A DNA stretch of 64,000 nucleotides, from assembly GCA_029851415.1 (NCBI GenBank), contig CM056742.1:191871344-191935343 (forward strand), in the 5' to 3' direction. Source of the DNA: Eretmocerus hayati (lineage: Eukaryota; Arthropoda; Insecta; Hymenoptera; Aphelinidae). The first letter of the stretch is position 1. Every line of letters begins with the position of its first letter. Positions 1 through 12,900 of the stretch are shown here, piece after piece. A model generated the notes under the pieces. The model was not told the origin of the DNA. It saw only the letters and a program-made list of their open reading frames with translations, and searched no databases. The position numbers and the translations under genes were made by a program.

Positions 1-3000
1 TGGAGCTGAATGTATGGTGAGAATACATGTTGCAAAATTTGGTCCATTTAAAAAATTGTCAAGAGACCTTTTTTGTAGATCTTGGAGAGTCTTACAAAAG
101 ATTATTCTTTACATGACCCGATAAAATGAGGCCATCTTCACTCATAGAGGCATTGTTGCGTTTCATGAATGAATTGATTATTTTCACACCATGTTACTTC
201 CATAGGGCAAATCAACTTTGTCTGCCATTTCGAAGGAAGAACTGATACTATTCAAGTCAAAACGGATTTTTACTTTGTACGAGATCCCGAAAAACAAAAT
301 TTCATGGGCCATCAAATGAGCTTGAATATTATGTTCTTTTTGAACCCTCCGGTAACAGTTGTTCGGAGTGGGAGATATCAAGCGGTCAATTCACCCAAAA
401 TTCACCATTTCCAATCGTGGGGGTTCGGTGTCTCGGGCCACTTTCAACAAAATCCACGTATCCTACCTTTTCTTACTCATCTGACAAAATAATGACTTTT
501 CTCAGGATTGGGATGTTTGAATTCTTCAGCCAGATTTCTTTTCGAAAATTGGTCTGGGACGAGCTCTCTTGGACTTATGCTCGAAATAATGGTTTTAGAT
601 TTTGCTAGATTACTTTGCCATCACATGAACATATACAGCTGATATAATTCTTTGAGAAATTTCGAGTGCAACTCCAGTAGAAGTTTTCGAAAAAGCAAGT
701 AGCTGGTGCTTTGCTGAAGCGCCAACGGAGTTCCTGGAGGTCGAGTCACATATTCATCTCCTCATCAACCACGTCAGTCATATCTGAACCAAAATCAAGC
801 TCCTTGTGCGCTCGTGTGGCAAAACTTACCGTTATTGGAATGACATGCTCTGAGTCATTACTTCCCTTTGATGCTACAGAACTCATCATATTTACTCATA
901 GAATGAAATCAACGAGAATCAATCTTGATTTCAAAATTACAGCGCAGCTGGAGGAGCAAGAAGTGATCGAGCTGGTTCCAAACATTATTCTCAACCCAGG
1001 CTTCTTCGAGGACAGAAGTGAGAGAGTGCCTCAAGATGAGAATTCTAATAATCAGACGATGGCCCGCCTCAACAATAATACCGTCGTTCAACCAAGAAGG
1101 AATTAGCCAACATTTTCCATCATTCAAACCGCGGGAGTGATTGAGTATTATTATTGAAATTTTTGCGTATTTGATTCCATCTACGTAAAATATACTCTTT
1201 CCCATACTGACTCTCAGAAGAATGAATCCGAACGCGGAACAATCAGCCGAATGCGAGAGGGAGATTTTGAAACGCGTTCCTCCGAAGAGTCTCGAAAATC
1301 AATAGCACCCGCACGTTCGCAGCGTGTCGCGCAACTTTCATAGACGTGACATCAAGGTGAAAACAAGCTACGGGTGGAGCGAGTTGAGTTCATGTCGTTC
1401 GATCTTTGTGCCGAAATGTATCGGTGCTGTGAAGGGGCTTGTACAGAAAGCGAATGTCGATCTTGATAACAATATGAATTTTTTACGGATAAGAGCCTTC
1501 GAGACAGGGTGTCCCGAGCGCCAGACACCGTCTGAGAATCTGCTCGCGTTTCTCATATCTATTTTATACCGAAGCTTCGCTGCAACCACTATATAGAACC
1601 GCACTGCGTCGAAGACCGGAAAGCAGTTGTGACGTTTATCTTGGACATCATTCCGATCGGTCTACCGAGAGAGTTTTGTGGATGTGTACGTTTGTATAGA
1701 AGCTGCGTGTTTTACCTTTGTGTACAGTTAGCCAATGAGTCTGCGTCAATCGTTGTCGAATCTTTCCAAGTGCGCTTCCTCGGCGTAGCTCTGTGGAAAT
1801 GTATGAATTTTCGAATCCATCCGCGCTACGAGCAAAATCATGTGCGCCCAAAGCGACGCACGGCGTTTAATTCCGTCTCAATGGCTGGTATAACGATGAA
1901 AGGTAGCAGAGCGGTGTGATGATTTTCATTCAATGACTCGGGAAACTTGTGCTATGGTGCGGAAATCCAAAGATTGTAATCCTGCACGAAATCGTTCCTA
2001 GAGATCAACATAAACTCGAATTTCATCGACGCGGTAGAGTGAGCTGTATCCCCGCACCAGTTCCTCAACACTCCAGATGAGTGATTTGCTTCCTCGAAAA
2101 AAGGGCAAGGGGCGATCTGTAGTAACATATCTAGAATCATCAGGGCTTTAGACTCGCGGATTTGGCTGAAATAACGTTCAAGTGATAGCTTGTCTCTGGC
2201 GTCTGAACCACAGATCCGCACAATTCGATGCTCAGGCGCCTTCTATAATACTTATGCAGCTCGACACTCTTATCGTTCGTATGCTTTTGGTTAACTTGTA
2301 GTTTCTGAGTTTTTGAGCATTCCACTCCGCAGCGTAATTTCGCTTGATTCTTGAACATCCGAAGCGCGATGAGCGATGAGACAAAAATGGCTCGAGTCTG
2401 GTGTTGGAAGGTGAGAGGTTCTCGGTGGAAATGCAGCGTTATTATTCGACGAGAAAACTTTGTAACTACGTGGAATGTGAGTGAATGAATCCCACGACCT
2501 CTTCAATTGCGTGGCTGCACGTCTCAAGAAATTTTCAACAATTGGGAGCCTCTCGCACACATATTGTTTTCGATGCAACAGGGATGCCGAGTACTCGTTC
2601 ACCTCTCATGAAAGACGTCGGTATGTCGGTCTGTAGTGTGATAGGGAGATTACCAATTCTCGAATTCCTTTCTGACCTGGCTTTCGCCTCGAAGACTCGT
2701 TGATGAATGATTCTTTCTAGATCGGTACGCGGTAGTTGAGATGATTATCGCGAGAATCAGGGAATTTTTCGTTATTCGCGAGACGCTAAAAAATATATAC
2801 CTATTCTTCAACACATGCCAAGTGAAAATAGCGTTGGATTTTGTTTTTTGAAACAGCTCGGAGGGACTTGGACAGAAAATAGATTCCTGCATCAATGTTC
2901 TTCCACCGATCCGAGCAAATGTATCAAAATCTAACGGCACAATCATGCGCATTATTTCGGAATTATCAGGGCTCAATATTTCAAAATTGTCCAACATGGC

Positions 3001-3299
3001 TGTTCCTTGCCTCCGATAGCAAATAAATTTGCGAGAAACGTTGTGAAGTACGAGCAAGCACTTTTAGAATGTGCAGCTATGTTATCTTGATCTCTGAACC
3101 ATCAGAGTGTACTGTTGCTTTATCTGGGTATGCACAACCAAAGGAGGAGAATCCTTGTCGGGAGAACGAGATTCTAATTATGTCAAGTAGTGAAGACAGG
3201 CAGATTCTCAATCTTCGCGGCTTTCATATTTCTCGTCATCTTTTATCGAATTTGAGCCTGCGATGGACAAATGCACATGCTCCGAGAAAATTCATCATA
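1..3299. other. Unassigned AT-rich region
   Basis: No gene recognised. Two open frames exceed 130 codons (711-1106 on plus, 2650-3057 on minus), but neither shows a domain, a signal peptide or convincing splice borders. A TATA-like ctatatagaa at 1589-1598 lies about 30 bases upstream of a possible start region and just after a GAAGCTTC dyad (1571-1578) that resembles a heat-shock-element half pair. This is suggestive of a promoter but unproven, because no recognisable coding sequence follows. Confidence 0.3.
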
Positions 3300-3395
3300 T
3301 ATCACGTGCGAAAGCCGCTACTTCCGAGGCCTCGAGCAAGACGTCGGCTTCGCCGGAAGTAGCAGCTTTCGCACTGGATGATATAATATACTATT
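3300..3395 (+). mobile_element. Short palindromic element, AATATACTATT end (H1)
   Basis: A near-perfect stem pairs 3305-3325 with 3355-3375 (one mismatch). The loop region contains GCTTCGC at 3347-3353. The right side finishes with aatatactatt (3385-3395), the terminus also found on the elements at 15.5, 21.4, 20.96 and 52.8 kb. The left end is less clear. Mobility is inferred from the shared terminus, not from a target duplication here. Confidence 0.5.
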
Positions 3396-5059
3396 ATTGT
3401 TAAAATAATAATTTGGTTGGGAATTGAGATGAAAATACAGAGATTCATCATGTGTCGGCATCTTAATATGAGAGAAACCGTATTCAGTATTTATACAATA
3501 TGATTCCGAAAACTTGCACAGAATCTAGCCATCTGGTGGGGCAAAATTCACCATGAGAGTTTTTGAAAGTCTGATTATTTGCCATCAAGAAAGTCCGGGA
3601 CATGCAATCCCAGAAAAGATGGGGAAGATTTTATTCGAACTCATCAATATCCAGATATGAGATATCTAGTTTCAATCGCGGATGTCATTCCAGAAATAGA
3701 AATTCCGGTTGCAAACGAGGTACGGGTAGGTCCAAATTATGTGCGGGAGCCGCGGCGAATTATAGCTGTGGCATAACCGAAAGATTTATCTTTGCGTATG
3801 ACTCTGGTAATCATGGTCATTTGTAAACCGACGGTCAGAGCTTGATCCGCGGATCGGGCGCTGTGGTCGGTGTATTAGACAATAAATGAATCAAAACCTG
3901 GGCGTTGTTGCAGCGCAGCATGACATCAGAGGCTCGATTTCATTTATTAGTCCGTGGATCAAACTCTAATCCTCGGCTTACATCATAAATTCACCAGACT
4001 TGGAGACAGTAAATGATCCAAAAAGTCACTCATAGGCCAGAACAGCAAACGAAATGTCCTGACGACTCCTCAGATGCGCATGAACTCTATTTTCACCCTC
4101 GACCTCCGGGCGGAGTGTTTGATGTACAGAGTGCTCTTGGATTAAACGGCAAACTGCCTTCTGAAATTTCTCTACGCATCCTATCAGATGGAAGATATGT
4201 GAGTCGAGAGATGATCAGTTTTTCACTTTTAACTCGCTCTCGCAGCTCTTTCATAGGGAATTGAATATGCGCCAACATTTGATTGAGACACACGCTTCCA
4301 CTCGTAACCGACGCTTCACTAAATGTTTCAGTGAGTCTACGAATACGAAGTTACAAATAAGGATAGGTTATTCCAAAGGTGGTATGATATCATTATTGAT
4401 TCATCAGTGAGTCACCCATTGTGAGGCAAAAAGTCGGTGGAAATTTTCCGACTCTCATTTATCCATATCATGTCTATAGAGAAACGCTGAGTTAGGTAAA
4501 TTTGAGTGAGCGAATGTAGTGCTTCGGTTGATTTTGACGGATTGGGATGTATATGAGTATTGTGTCACAATATCATGCTTTTTGAAAGATTTGTACGTCG
4601 TGACAAAGTTAGTTTTCAATCGCTTGCGCAGAGATCATCAACAATGGAGCACTGCGTCAAAAGTCTCTTCTAGTCATTGTGTCGCTTTCTATTAACTATG
4701 TATAATCGATCCTGCATAACTCGAGATTGTTGTATGTGCAATGTGAGTGGACTTCTCATGTAAGTGGCATGAATATATTTTTTGAATTAGGTGATCAAAT
4801 AAGATTTGAATGACTATACTGTATGTACATTACTTTTCTGGTTGAATGAAATCTCTTTTGCACAAATATATGGTATTTTTGTAATCAGTAACATTTTGAA
4901 TTCGGAAAAATCGTGATAATCCCGAAGCAACACCTGGATTTATACACTCCCACCCTCATACGAGTTTTCTGGACTGAAATGAACATATTCCTGCCAAAGA
5001 TTTTCCAGTTTCATCTGCTCTTTTGCTTCCCCGAAGAGAATAGTACATTCCGCGTCGAG
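3396..5059. other. Unassigned intergenic DNA
   Basis: No coding sequence, RNA gene or repeat that I can support. Open frames here are short (under 85 codons) and without recognisable motifs. Confidence 0.3.
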
Positions 5060-5159
5060 TGCTGGAAACATTTTTCGCCTTCGAGAAACCGGGCTGGACG
5101 TGGTCGACGGTCGTGGTGAACATCCAGCTTGGTTTCCTCGAAAGAAAAATGTTTCCGCT
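5060..5159. repeat. Imperfect 40-bp inverted repeat (hairpin)
   Basis: Bases 5061-5100 pair with 5120-5159 (gctggaaacatttttc on the left, its complement on the right) with a few mismatches and a ~19-base loop. It lies immediately beside a second, unrelated hairpin at 5180-5224. Confidence 0.6.
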
Positions 5160-5179
5160 CGAGACGCATATGCAGTTTC

Positions 5180-5224
5180 ATACGCCCATACGCAAAAACA
5201 CGCTGTTTCTGCGTATGGGCGTAT
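5180..5224. repeat. Short strong hairpin
   Basis: atacgcccatacgcaaa at 5180-5196 is mirrored by its complement ending at 5224, leaving a very short loop (near cgctg). It is a nearly perfect palindrome of about 20 bp per arm. Function unknown; it may be the core of a small foldback insertion. Confidence 0.6.
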
Positions 5225-5232
5225 AAAATACC

Positions 5233-6918
5233 GTATCGGTTCGCAAATCTTTACTCGGAAATTTTTCCAGTTTCTCATTTTTGGCCCCTTGGCTCAAGCC
5301 TCACACGAACGAAAGTTGATCCACCTCATTGAGCTCGCCGAGATCTTCTCAATGGTACCCCTATTCATGGTATATGAGAGGTTCTACAGAACTTTTGACC
5401 TTAGGCGTACTGCACGCTATCTCTGAACCTTCAGAAAATTATCAAGTTGTCGGAGTTGATTTGGATAGGTTCCAGGGCCTCGGAATGTGTACTCTATTCG
5501 CTGTTCTGTCAAAAGAATCTGGCTATCCACAGCACGGCCCGCAACCTTCAATTTCTTACGTATCTCTTAGCGTACTCGCGCCGTTTTTTGATTTCTTCAG
5601 CCTGCTGCAAGAATAACATTGCTCAAAAAATTCTGCCAAAATTCAGTGACATTTTAGGCATCCTATATATTGAGAAAAGATTGGTTTCAGACGCGTGCCT
5701 CCAACGCGGCATTCATAAACAAACGTCGAAGTTGCGTAACCAGGTTTTTACAAAAAATTCAGATTCCCCGCACTTGGCTTATAAAAAAAATAACATTTGC
5801 GATAGTCACATGATCAAAACGGATTCCAATAGCTCGAAACAACACCAATAATATCCCGTTTGGTTTGGGTGCGTGCGACCAACTGCGTTGGAATGATAGC
5901 ATCAAGAAGACGGGTCAGTTCATGCGCCCACTCGACTGAAAAAGGTCAAATTTCCACGGCACAAGAGGGAGAAGGGGGGCACGCTCCTGGAATGTTTTGC
6001 CCATTTTCCTCCACCCTTTTTTGAACAATATTCCATAGTTCCCATGTCCTGATATGGAATGTTATTCGAGTGAGAAGCATTACAAAAATTGTATCGATGG
6101 GGTTGATGTGATTGAGCCCGTTTTAGCACTTCTATGAGGTTGCAATCGCTCATATCATCTTGGAAACAGATAAATCACACCAAAAAACCCATTTTACCTT
6201 CAAATACCACCATAGACTTGATTCAAAAAATTTTCAATTGAAGAATTACGGACGAGGCGCCAGACCTCGAGCAGCAGGAATTCGAGAGCTCGCGCTTGTC
6301 GTACAGGCTCATTAAACATAGACACAGCATTACGCTGTAGATGTGTATGTTTGTGCTAATTGGTAAACATTGTATAGAATTTTGGAGGTCTGTGTACGGA
6401 AGGGGGGGAGGCTTGTAGATATTTGCGCAACTAGTTGTTTCCTGATTCTAAGCTCTGATATCAATATCGGTTTCGAGCATTTAACGACAGTTTTGTGCGA
6501 ATCGAGTATTAAAACCCACTTTGAAAGGATTCTAAGTTAGATACATAAAAATAGCTCACGTGGTGCTGGATCGTCGATTGTGATTGGATATTCAATATTA
6601 TTAATTCATGGAGAATAGTGAAAACAATGCTCGAGTTAAGAGGGAAAAATCGAGACTTAAACAAGAGAAGCAATTGGGGAAGAAAAAAGTCGAAAAATAA
6701 AGGCTGAGAGATTTCAATCAATCTAAGAGGAGTTTGGCTAGAAGGTAGGTGTATGACGCTTTGAATTTAAAGCTTCGAAGGGGAGAAAGTTGTAGAACAT
6801 ACCTTCAATATTGGAAAAGGAAATATTTTCATCTATCCTTCTCTTTCATCTGACGAGACAAAATACGTGTTCTACCTTGTGATTATTACTACTCTCGCCA
6901 TCAGCACCACCCTTATAT
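5233..6918. other. Unassigned region
   Basis: Contains a 134-codon open frame on plus (5447-5851) without recognisable domains or splice context, and otherwise AT-rich sequence. I see no supportable gene. Confidence 0.3.
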
Positions 6919-8288
6919 GGGGCAAAACACGTCAACTGTCCTGGGTTGTTTTTTGGAGGGTAAAACATGTAGTTTTGTGCCATCTGTAGAGACCGTAGAC
7001 CCCACGTATCAAAGAATCAAAGACATCATTATCGACGTATTTTTGCCTCAGCTTTCCGATGGCCGGGTTTGTTTTTCGGTTTTGTGCCACCATAACCTCA
7101 AAAATTAACAATCAAGTTTTGAAATGGCAGTAACTCAAAATTACCGCTCTTTTCAGCTCTTTTGACATTTCCTATCGAAAGATCAGGAAATTTTACTTCG
7201 AAATAGCTCTCGAAAGAAGAGGAGTTTTTCGATTTCCACTAAGAGTAAAGCAACGATGAAAGTATGAGTGGTCATTCACGTACTCTTTACCTTTCGCGGG
7301 CGTTCTGGGCCGTTCAATTTGACGCAGGGAAATAATCAACGAGGCAACTTCGACGTATTTTCATCTCATCTTTCCGATGGAGAGCTCCGTTTATACATTT
7401 TGATTTAACATAACCTCAAAAAACGGGAATCATGCATCTAAAGAATCTTAACTCAATTCAATCTATTTTTTCGTCTTATTGATGACAATATTTGGGGAAT
7501 TAATATATGTTTATGATGGAATAGTGTCTTATAATTGGTTTTCTGACCATTCCCATGGAAAATGATATTATGAGGAAGAGAAGCTTCCTAATGTCACGCG
7601 TACGCCGAGGATTCAGATATTCACTGCTTCGCTCCTTGTAGAAGCAGGAATCTAGTCATTCGGACTCTATTTCATCACTAAAGATTGTGAATTACATAAA
7701 AGATCATCAATTACATTGAGAATTGTCCAATCTCCCGAATCAGGTATCAAGAAGACGAAAAAATAGGTTAGTTTGAGTTCGGACATTTTCGACTGATGAT
7801 TTCATTTTTTGAGGTTATGTTGAACTAAATTAGAAAAAACGGAGCTTTCCATCGGAAAGATGAGTCAAAAATACGTCGAAGATGCCTCGATTGATTATTT
7901 CCCTGCGTCAAGTTGAAACTAGAACACCCGCGAAACGTAGACAGCACGTGAATGACCACTCGTACTTTCATCGTTGCTTTAGTCCTAGTGAAAATCGAAG
8001 AACCCCCATTCCTTCGAGAGCTAAAATTTCCTGATCTTTCTATTGGAGATGTCAAAACAGCCGAAAAAGGGGTAATTTTGAGTTATTGCCATTTCAAAAC
8101 TAGATTACTAATTTTTGAGGTTATGATGGCACAAAACCGAAGAACAAACCCCGCCACCGGAAAGCTGAGGCAAAAATACGTCGGAAATGATATCATTGAT
8201 TTTGGGGTCTACGGCCTCCACAGATGGCTCAAAACTACACATTTTACCCTCCAAAAAGCAACCCAGGACAGTTGACGTATTTTGCCCC
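6919..8288. mobile_element. Foldback DNA element with ~0.5-kb arms
   Basis: The left arm (6919 to about 7426, starting ggggcaaaacacgtcaac) reappears as its reverse complement from about 7803 to 8288 (ending ttttgcccc). The arms differ at scattered positions, so this is an aged non-autonomous element, not an assembly echo. The ~375-base centre has no recognisable coding sequence. A motif tttttgaggttatg lies at the inner end of each arm and recurs at 8115 and 8634. I could not find a clear target duplication (flanks cttatat and aaatcg), so the superfamily is unassigned. Confidence 0.7.
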
Positions 8289-9304
8289 AAATCGTTCATC
8301 AAAAAACACTGTGGGACCTTAGTATTTGAATATATATTATCACGATCCCGATTCATAGAAAGACGCGTGGGAATGATTCTAATTTCCAGAGGTATTTTCC
8401 ATGAATACTCCTCGTGGTGTAAGAACGAGCTGGTGAGGGGTAAAAAATCGTTGATTTTCAGTCAAAATTACTCAAAAATCTGACCAATAACCACATCTAG
8501 CAGTGCGTGAATGATCCGATGGGTTTACATTCGACTGGGAGTATCTAAAAATCCTTTGGACGTCTGAGAACGTTTTTGGTTGGTACAAAAATAACATTCT
8601 CCCAAATCAGTGGGCACGCACTTTCCCACTCATTTTTGAGGTTATAGTTACCACTAAAATTGATCCCAGACGCATGCCACGGAAAAAAAATTTCATTTTG
8701 CAGTAGCCCAAATGTCAAACGTTTTGTAGAACTTCTCATATGAGTACATCTGTGGAAATCTTGGAATAATGTGTGCCTGCTTGTACGAACTCTTAAAACG
8801 CTTCAGGGAAGAATCTCAAACGTCATTCTCGTTGTATTTTTTATGCTCTTTCTGGCGCAATCATTAGTTTTTCGATCCGGGGCTACCGACAAAAATTATC
8901 ATCGAAAAGGGGTCAAAACGTCAGGTCCGTGTGATGTGATTTTTTCCATTTTCTGGCTTTTGTGAGTGTGTAGCGCCAGCGAGAAGCTCGTTAGGGATTT
9001 GGGCAGGTAAAATTATCAAATATCATGGTATTGAACATCAGACCCCACTGCTACAAGGACCCAAACACCGCTTTTCACGCGCGCGCCGAGTACATACATT
9101 TTGTGGCGCAGTTATGCGTAAAATTTTACTCCTTCAGTTTTCCTCGATAAAAGTGAATTTGCCTCATCCTAGACTTTTCCGCACCAACTTATTCTTAAAG
9201 TAAATCGTCAAGTGCAACTTTTCCATACCTCAAAGTATCGAAAAAATTTATTTTCACTTTTTGCGACGTACTCTTCCGAGAAAATGTAGTTTTGCTAAAT
9301 TTCT
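8289..9304. other. Unassigned region with a dispersed-repeat fragment
   Basis: No gene seen. A word gtcaggtccgtgtg near 8925 links this stretch to the dispersed repeat at 9305-9600 and 16213-16500. The motif tttttgaggttat at 8634 links it to the element on its left. Confidence 0.3.
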
Positions 9305-9825
9305 ATGTCAGGTCCGTGTGGTACTAGTGCGACCCTTATCGCGAGACTACGGAGGTCCTGGTCACTTTTTCCCAAAGTATCTCATGGTCAAATCATAATT
9401 CAAAACCCCCAAAGCTGTATCTCAAACCGTTTGGCCGTGAGATCAATTTTAGTGGCGAAATGTCAGGTCCGTGTGTTGCTTCAAAATGTCAGATCCAAGT
9501 GACGCTACCGCGTCTCTCCATGTTATCCTTATGGTACTGATGAGTGGGAAAATTTACATTCGTGCGCGAATCTCTTCATAATTTATATGTTTCAGAAAGT
9601 CGAAATAGTACGTTTCGATACAAGGGTGGAAAAATGAGTTTTACACCCGTCTATCGAATACTATTTTTTGACAAACTGTGAGAGAAAGTGGAAAATCGGT
9701 GCGAAAAAGTTACTTTCTCGCTCAGTGTGTCAAAAAATGCATTTCAAAACTTTCGGAAATGCAAATTGGGGTTAGCACGTTATCAACCTCCAAATATCGA
9801 AGTTTCCACGGAACTACCGATATAC
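9305..9825 (+). repeat. Dispersed repeat, copy 1 (filled)
   Basis: Colinear with 16213-16600: both carry tgtcaggtccgtgtg-type words, then cggaggtcctggtc, then aaaccgtttggccgtgagat, then gatgctaccgcgtctt or a close variant, and end in ccaaatatcgaagtttcc. This copy contains an extra ~135-base double hairpin (9604-9739) that is missing from the other copy. No coding potential recognised. Confidence 0.75.
9604..9739. mobile_element. Double-hairpin element, AATAGTA ends (H2)
   Basis: The first hairpin (9604-9665) begins aatagtacgtttcgatac and ends gtctatcgaatactatt, so its termini AATAGTA/TACTATT are inverted. A second hairpin (9665-9739) pairs tttgacaaactgtgagag with ctcagtgtgtcaaa. The matching position in the sister repeat near 16512 reads straight through from gtcgaaa to tacgtttga, which is an empty site. 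The same two-hairpin plan recurs at 15991-16210 and 18011-18220. Confidence 0.65.
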
Positions 9826-9924
9826 ATTTCATCATTATGAATGTAGATGATTCGGTGGCAAGATGGTGTTTAAATGTAGACTACATCAACAAATTCTATT
9901 GATTTTTCATGCTAAATTAGTTCA

Positions 9925-9933
9925 TCCAACAAC
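9925..9933. repeat. 9-bp target site duplication, left
   Basis: tccaacaac directly precedes the terminal inverted repeat of the element at 9934 and is repeated at 14095-14103 just after its other end. Confidence 0.75.
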
Positions 9934-12900
9934 ATGACTGTGAAGTTAGCCGCAATTTTTTTGCCGCAATTTTAGGGTATTCTACAATGGTGGCCACCAA
10001 TGCGTTCGGCAATTTGGGATGCGTCTGGCCATCTTTCGGGGTTCTAAATGATTGGAGATGGATCCTTGATGATATTTTGAGTTCTCAGTGACACCTGGAT
10101 CACCCGTGGTCACTTATTTTGATCAATTTTCCCATAAGCACGAGAGGCTGGGAGAGTGAAGAAATTAGACATTGACGTCGATTTAGGGGGTAGATTCGAG
10201 CTTGTACCCCCCTATCGATGCTCAGGGTGTCTCCTGTCAACGTTGAGCCATATATTTGGAGTATTTTTGGTCCCCTAGATCACCCTCGATCATTGATCTA
10301 AGCCAATATTCGCGTCGATCCGAGAGTCGCTCAAATAGAAAAACCAAGCTTTTCGACGATCTTGGGGGGAAATTCGGAGTTGTACCCTATCAGCAATGAG
10401 TGAGATATCTTCTCATATTGTGCAACTATATGTTAGCAGTATTTTGGACCACCTAGATCACCCTGGATCGTTGATTTTCAACGATTTTCACGTCGATCCG
10501 AGACTCACTGAAATGGAAAAACGAAGCTTCTCGACGATCTTGGGGGGAAATTCGGAATTGTACCCTATCAGCAATGAGTGGGATATCTTCTCATATTGTG
10601 CAACTATATGTTAGGAGTATTTTGGACCGCCTAGATCACCCTGGGTCGTCGAAAAGCTTCGTTTTTCCATTTCAGTGGGTCTCGGATCGACGAGAAAATC
10701 GTTGAAAATCGACGATCCAGGGTGATCTAGGTGGTTCAAAATACTCCTCACATATAGTTGCACAATATGAAAAGATATCCCACTTATTTTTGATTGGGTA
10801 CAACTCCGAATTTCCCCCCAAGATCGTCGGAAAGCTTCGTTTCTCCATTTGAGCGAGTTTCGGATCGACGAGAGAATCGTTGAAAATCGACCATCCCCGG
10901 TGATCTAGGCGGTCCAAAATACTCTCAACATATAGTCGCACGATATGAGAGGATATCCCACTCATTGCTGATAGGGTACAACTCCGAATCTTCCCCCAAG
11001 ATCGTCGAAAAGATTCGTTTTCAATTTCAGCGAGTCTCGAATTGACGAGAAAATCGTTAAAAATCGACGTTCTAGGGTGATCTAGGCCGTCCAAAATACT
11101 CCTCACATACAGTTGCACGATTTGAAAAGATATCCCACTCATTGCTAATAGGGTACAACTCCGGATATCCCCCCAAGATCGTCGAAAAGCTTCGTTTTTC
11201 CATTTAAGCAAGTCTCGGATCGACGAGAAAATCGTTGAAAATCGACGATCCAGGGTGATCTAAGTGGTTCAAAATACTTCTAACCTATAGTTGCACAATA
11301 TGGAAAGATATCCCACTCATTTTTGATTGGGTACAACTCCGAATTTCCCCCCAAGATCGTCGGAAAGCTTCGTTTCTCCATTTGAGCGAGTCTCGGATCG
11401 ACGAGAGAATCGTTGAAAATCGACCATCCCCGGTGATCTAGGCGGTCCAAAATACTCTCAACATATAGTCGCACGATATGAGGGGATATCCCACTCATTG
11501 CTGATAGGGTACAACTCCGAATCTTCCCCCAAGATCGTCGAAAAGATTCGTTTTCAATTTCAGAGAGTCTCGGATCGACGAGAACATCGTTGGAAATCGA
11601 CGATCCAGGGTGATCTAGGCCGTCCAAAATACCCCTAACATATAGTTGCACAATATGAGAAGATATCCTACTCATTGCTGATAGGGTACAACCCTGAATT
11701 TCCCCCCAAGATCGTCGAAAAGCTTCGTTTTTCCATTTCATCGAGTCTCGGATCGACGAGAAAATCGTTGAAAATCGACGATCCAGGGTGATCTAGGCGG
11801 TCCAAAATACTTCTCACATATAGTCGCAATATATGAGAGGATATTCCACCCATTGCTAATAGGGTACAATTCCGAATATCCCCCCAAGATCGTTGAAAAG
11901 CTTCGTTTTTCCATTTCAGAGAGTCTCGGATCGACGAGAAAATCGTTGAAAATCGACGATCCAGGGTGATCTAAGTGGTTCAAAATACTCCTCACATATA
12001 GTTTCACAAGATGAGAAGATATTCCACTCATTCTTGATAGGGTACAACTCCGAATTTCCCCCCAAGATCGTCGGAAAGCTTCGTTTCTCCATTTAAGCAA
12101 GTCTCGGATCGACGAGAAAATCGTTGAAAATCGACGATCCAGGGTGATCTAGGTGGTTCAAAATACTTCTAACCTATAGTTGCACAATATGGAAAGATAT
12201 CCCACTCATTTTTGATTGGGTACAACTCCGAATTTCCCCCCAAGATCGTCGGAAAGCTTCGTTTCTCCATTTGAGCGAGTCTCGGATCGACGAGAGAATC
12301 GTTGAAAATCGACCATCCCCGGTGATCTAGGCGGTCCAAAATACTCTCAACATATAGTCGCACGATATGAGGGGAAATCCCACTCATTGCTGATAGGGTA
12401 CAACTCCGAATCTTCCCCCAAGATCGTCGAAAAGATTCGTTTTCAATTTCAGAGAGTCTCGGATCGACGAGAACATCGTTGGAAATCGACGATCCAGGGT
12501 GATCTAGGCCGTCCAAAATACTCCTAACATATAGTTGCACAATATGAGGAGATATCCCACTCATCGCTGATAGGGTACAACTCCGAATTTCCCCCCAAGA
12601 TCGTCGAAAAGCTTCGTTCTTCAATTTCAGCGAGTCTCGGATCGACGAGTAAATCGTTGAAAATCGACGATCTAGGGTGATCTAGGCGGTCCAAAATGCT
12701 TCTTACATATATGCGCACGTTATGAGAGAATATCCCACTCATTGCTGATAGGGTACAACTCCGAATTTCCCCCCAAGATCGTCGAAAAGCTTCGTTCTTC
12801 AATTTCAGCGAGTCTCGGATCGACGAGAAAATCGTTGAAAATCGACGATCCAGGGTGATCTAGGCCGTTCAAAATACTCCTAACATATAGTTGCACAATA

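Noticed and set aside
1560..1640. Heat-shock-type promoter
   Set aside because: TATA-like and GAAGCTTC elements are present but no recognisable gene follows and the upstream HSE units are imperfect.
2650..3057. 135-codon gene on minus
   Set aside because: No domain, no homologous look, no start or splice support; length alone is not enough.
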